From CADEEN01 sp031379365 (GTDB taxonomy: Bacteria; Pseudomonadota; Gammaproteobacteria; Burkholderiales; Burkholderiaceae_C), in NCBI GenBank assembly GCA_031379365.1, contig JANNFB010000087.1, forward strand, positions 1-8,794: DNA of 8,794 nt, written 5' to 3'. The first letter of the stretch is position 1, and each line of letters starts with the position of its first letter. Made by a program: the position numbers and the translations under genes. Below the pieces are notes generated by a model. It saw only the letters and a list, made by a program, of their open reading frames with translations, was not told the DNA's origin and searched no databases. Below are positions 6,256 through 8,794 of the stretch, piece by piece.

Positions 6256-7296
6256 ATGATGACCATGACTGCCGACCTTGCTGCCGCTCCCGGGGCCGAG
6301 ACCACGCACGCGCCGCCCGTGTTGGCCGCTGCCATGGGGCCTTTGGCCGGGCTGCTGGGTGCCTTGCTGTCGCGCGATGGAGATGCATTGACGGTGAAGG
6401 ACGCCAGCTCAGGCGAGTACCTGCACGCCGATACGCAGTGGCTGGCCTGGTGGGGCCTGCCGCACAGTGAGGTGGTCGGGCGCGGTGACGGCGCGATCTT
6501 CGAGGCGAGCACGGCATCTGCGCTCCGAAGTGCCGAGCAGGCGGCGTTGGCGCGGCCTGAACCGCAGCATGCCGAACACAAGTTCGACTGGCGCGGCGTG
6601 CGGCGTGAGTTCAGCGTGCTGCGCCAGCGGGTCGCCGGCGGCAACGGGCAGGACTTCCTGGTCACCGTCTGGCGCGACTTGCTCCCGTTGCGGCGGCGTG
6701 ACGCGCAGCGCGCGGCCGCCATCGAACAACTGGAGCAGCAGCAGCGTGCCAACGAGCAGCTGCGTCGCGAGATGCAGGACAACGTGCTGCGTGACAGCGA
6801 GACCGGCCTGTACAACCGGGCTCACTTCGAGGACCAGTTGCGCCGCGAGGTGGACCTGTCGACGCGCGAGCACCGTGAGTTCGCACTGGTGTCGATCGAG
6901 ATCGATCCGCTGCCGCCAGAGACTGTTGCGCTCGGTGACGCGGCGCGGATGCGGGTGTACGAGGCGATCGGCCGCTTGCTGCGCGGCAACACGCGGGCCA
7001 TGGACGCGTCCTGCCGCTTCGACGACACTCGCTTCGGGGTGTTGCTGTCCGGCGTCGGCCTGGCCACCGCGCATTCGCGCATGGAGGGCCTGCGGCGCCA
7101 ATGCGCGACGCAGATCGTGGCTCATGAAGGCCGGGACATTGGCTTCACCGCCTCGATGGGCGTGGCAAGCTTTCCGCACACCGCGCACAGCCAGGAAGAG
7201 TTGCGGGCCGCCTGTGATATGGCGCTGGCTGATGCGCGTCAGCGCGGCGGCAATCACGTCACCTTGGCAAGTATCCGCTTCGATCCGGTTTCTTAG
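6256..7296 (+). CDS. PAS-like plus degenerate GGDEF domain protein
   Basis: The 346-residue soluble protein has a PAS-like sensor region (about 40-135, with KDASSGEYLHADTQWLAWWGLPHSEVVGRGD and a WRDLLPLRRRDA exit). A coiled-coil linker follows (about 146-178, rich in Glu, Gln and Arg), then a GGDEF-type domain (about 179-340). That domain keeps the opening RDSETGLYNRAHFEDQL (179-195) and the late FTASMGVASFP and ADARQRGGNHV blocks. The signature is broken: where active enzymes have R-Y-G-G-D-E-F, this one reads R254-F-D-D-T-R-F260, and the first metal-binding Asp appears as Glu (E215-I-D217). Diguanylate cyclase activity is therefore unlikely; a sensory or c-di-GMP/GTP-binding role is possible. 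ATG 6256 is adjacent to ATG 6259 and 6265; in-frame ATG 6145 is an alternative and none has a clear Shine-Dalgarno. It is transcribed away from rpsU and converges on the TauE/SafE-type gene, with 20 bases between stops. Confidence 0.85.
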   Translation: MMTMTADLAAAPGAETTHAPPVLAAAMGPLAGLLGALLSRDGDALTVKDASSGEYLHADTQWLAWWGLPHSEVVGRGDGAIFEASTASALRSAEQAALARPEPQHAEHKFDWRGVRREFSVLRQRVAGGNGQDFLVTVWRDLLPLRRRDAQRAAAIEQLEQQQRANEQLRREMQDNVLRDSETGLYNRAHFEDQLRREVDLSTREHREFALVSIEIDPLPPETVALGDAARMRVYEAIGRLLRGNTRAMDASCRFDDTRFGVLLSGVGLATAHSRMEGLRRQCATQIVAHEGRDIGFTASMGVASFPHTAHSQEELRAACDMALADARQRGGNHVTLASIRFDPVS

Positions 7297-7316
7297 CCAG
7301 CGTCGGCCCAGGCGCG

Positions 7317-8137
7317 TCAGCCCTGCAGCCCGCGGCGCAGCATGTCGGCCGCGAGCACGAACAGCATCACGGCAAAGATGCGACGCAGTTGCTTCACATT
7401 GAGCGAGTGGGCCACGCGCGCGCCCAGCGGCGCCGTCAGCACACTGGCCATGGCGATGACTGCCAAGGCCGGCAAGTAGAGAAACCCAAACGCCCCCGGC
7501 AGCGCGGCGGGTTGCGACCAACCCGCGATGACATAACCCACGGTGTTGGTCAGCGCAATTGGCAGGCCGATGGCCGCACCGGTGGCCACGGCGTTGTGAA
7601 TGGGCACGTTGCAGCGTGTCATGAAGGGCACCGCCAAGAAGGCCCCGCCGGCGCCGACCAGGCCGGACAGGAAGCCGATGCCGCCGCCAAGCGCGGCCTG
7701 TCCGACGAGTCCGGGCAACTGACGCGATGGCTTGGGCTTCGCAGCCCGCAGCATGCGCAGCGCGGAGTAACCGACAAAGGCGGCAAAGAAGAGGGCCAGG
7801 GCCTGGCCGCGAACCAACGCGAACACGCCGCCGCCGGCGGCCAGACCGCCAACCACAATGCCGGGCGCCATGCCGCGAACCAGGTCCCAGCGGATCGCGC
7901 CGCGGCGCTGGTGTGCCCGCGTCGTCGACAGTGCGGTGAACAGGATCGTCGCCATTGCGGTGGCGATCGCCATCTTGACGGCCAGATCGCCGGGCACGCC
8001 GCGGTGCGTCAGGATCCAGATCAGGAAGGGCACCATCATCATGCCGCCCCCGATGCCCAGCAGCCCCGCGAGGAAGCCGGCCACGACGCCGAGCGCTGCG
8101 AGTTCAAGGATCAGCAGCGGCTCGATGCCGAGCAGCG

Positions 8138-8141
<4 letters not shown>
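7317..8141 (-). CDS. TSUP-family permease (sulfite exporter TauE/SafE type)
   Basis: This 274-residue inner-membrane protein belongs to the TauE/SafE (TSUP) family, which moves sulfur-containing or organic anions such as sulfite or sulfoacetate. Substrate cannot be told from sequence here. It shows about eight hydrophobic segments and the family's internal duplication: GFLAGLLGIGGGMMMVPFL near residues 22-40 and GFLSGLVGAGGAFLAVPFM in the second half. Chosen start ATG 8141-8139 overlaps the stop of the EVE gene by 4 bases (ATGA), giving coupled translation. The in-frame open extension to 8177 lies inside the EVE gene and lacks homology-like features. It converges on the GGDEF-type gene with no visible terminator in the 20-base gap. 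Confidence 0.9.
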
Positions 8142-8599
<458 letters not shown>

Positions 8600-8621
8600 G
8601 GCATGTATCAAAGGAGAGAGG

Positions 8622-8778
8622 TGGAGAAAGGTGTCTGCCGCGCTCCACGGGCCGCATTCCTGAACCCAGGTGAAGTTCAGGTGGGCGAGGTCAGCAGGGC
8701 GTCGGGTTCATCTGACGCGAGACGATCACACCAGCCCTGCAATGTTCCAAGCCCTTGCTCAAAGAGCATCGGTTCTAG
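8622..8778 (-). ncRNA. ssrS: 6S RNA (ends approximate)
   Basis: On the minus strand this stretch folds as 6S RNA, which binds the sigma-70 RNA polymerase holoenzyme by imitating an open promoter. Nested pairing, 5' to 3': CCG and GCTC (8772-8770, 8767-8764) with GAGC and CGG (8645-8642, 8640-8638); GGGC (8754-8751) with GCCC (8652-8649); CATT (8744-8741) with AATG (8658-8655). Beyond a central bubble, GCAGGGC (8740-8734) pairs with GCCCTGC (8700-8694) to close the terminal arm. The 3' side of the bubble carries a small hairpin, CCTGAAC/GTTCAGG (8681-8675 with 8665-8659), matching the CCUUGAAC hairpin of E. coli 6S. A TTTAAT box (8787-8782) suggests a start near 8776, which puts GATG about 7 bases in, close to its place in E. 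coli. Position before an EVE-domain gene fits Burkholderiales, where zapA usually lies upstream (outside this window). Ends are estimates. Confidence 0.8.
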
Positions 8779-8781
8779 GAA

Positions 8782-8787
8782 ATTAAA
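8782..8787 (-). promoter_or_regulatory. Candidate -10 box for 6S RNA
   Basis: The minus strand reads TTTAAT, five of six matches to TATAAT, in a short AT-rich patch about 7 bases before the predicted 6S 5' end. Its -35 region would lie beyond the right edge of the window, so it cannot be tested here. Confidence 0.4.
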
Positions 8788-8794
8788 ACCCGCG

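Noticed and set aside
6409..7521. Minus-strand open frame of 370 codons opposite the GGDEF gene
   Set aside because: It is antisense to a protein with recognisable GGDEF blocks and has no domain of its own.

Overview
The window is GC-rich bacterial chromosome. The 70-residue ribosomal protein S21, the PmbA tail and the 6S RNA/EVE-protein arrangement point to a betaproteobacterium of the order Burkholderiales, most likely Comamonadaceae. That placement is inferred from remembered family sequences, not from a search. Most of the window is ordinary core and transport gene content. The least ordinary part is a pair of structured inverted repeats in the one long non-coding gap.

Layout, left to right. 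(1) The 3' end of pmbA (to 431, +). (2) A periplasmic TRAP solute-binding protein of the DctP/TakP type (536-1615, +), closed by a strong intrinsic terminator. (3) A small two-helix membrane protein of unknown function (1704-2159, +). (4) A 434-base gap (2160-2593) between two convergent gene ends. It holds two copies, in opposite orientation, of a ~100-base element with a variable but self-complementary outer stem and a conserved inner hairpin. (5) The two TRAP membrane subunits, dctM and dctQ (2594-4716, -), overlapping by 4 bases. They face the dctP gene rather than sitting in one operon with it. (6) On the minus strand, rpsU (S21), then yqeY, then a short DUF442/TIGR01244-type phosphatase-like gene (5964 down to 4872). 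There is a hairpin between rpsU and yqeY and a TATAAT box upstream of rpsU. (7) Divergent from rpsU, a PAS-like plus degenerate GGDEF protein (6256-7296, +). (8) On the minus strand, a 6S RNA candidate (about 8778-8622), an EVE-domain protein (8599-8138) and a TauE/SafE-type permease (8141-7317). The last two overlap by 4 bases.

How the parts work together. The DctP, DctQ and DctM proteins should form one sodium-driven uptake system for an organic acid (2-oxoacid or carboxylate type), even though binding protein and permease are transcribed towards each other. The rpsU-yqeY block is translation related. The 6S RNA is a regulator of the housekeeping RNA polymerase. The GGDEF protein has lost its catalytic signature and is more likely a sensor or effector than a cyclic-di-GMP synthase. 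No CRISPR array, insertion sequence, tRNA or rRNA was seen.
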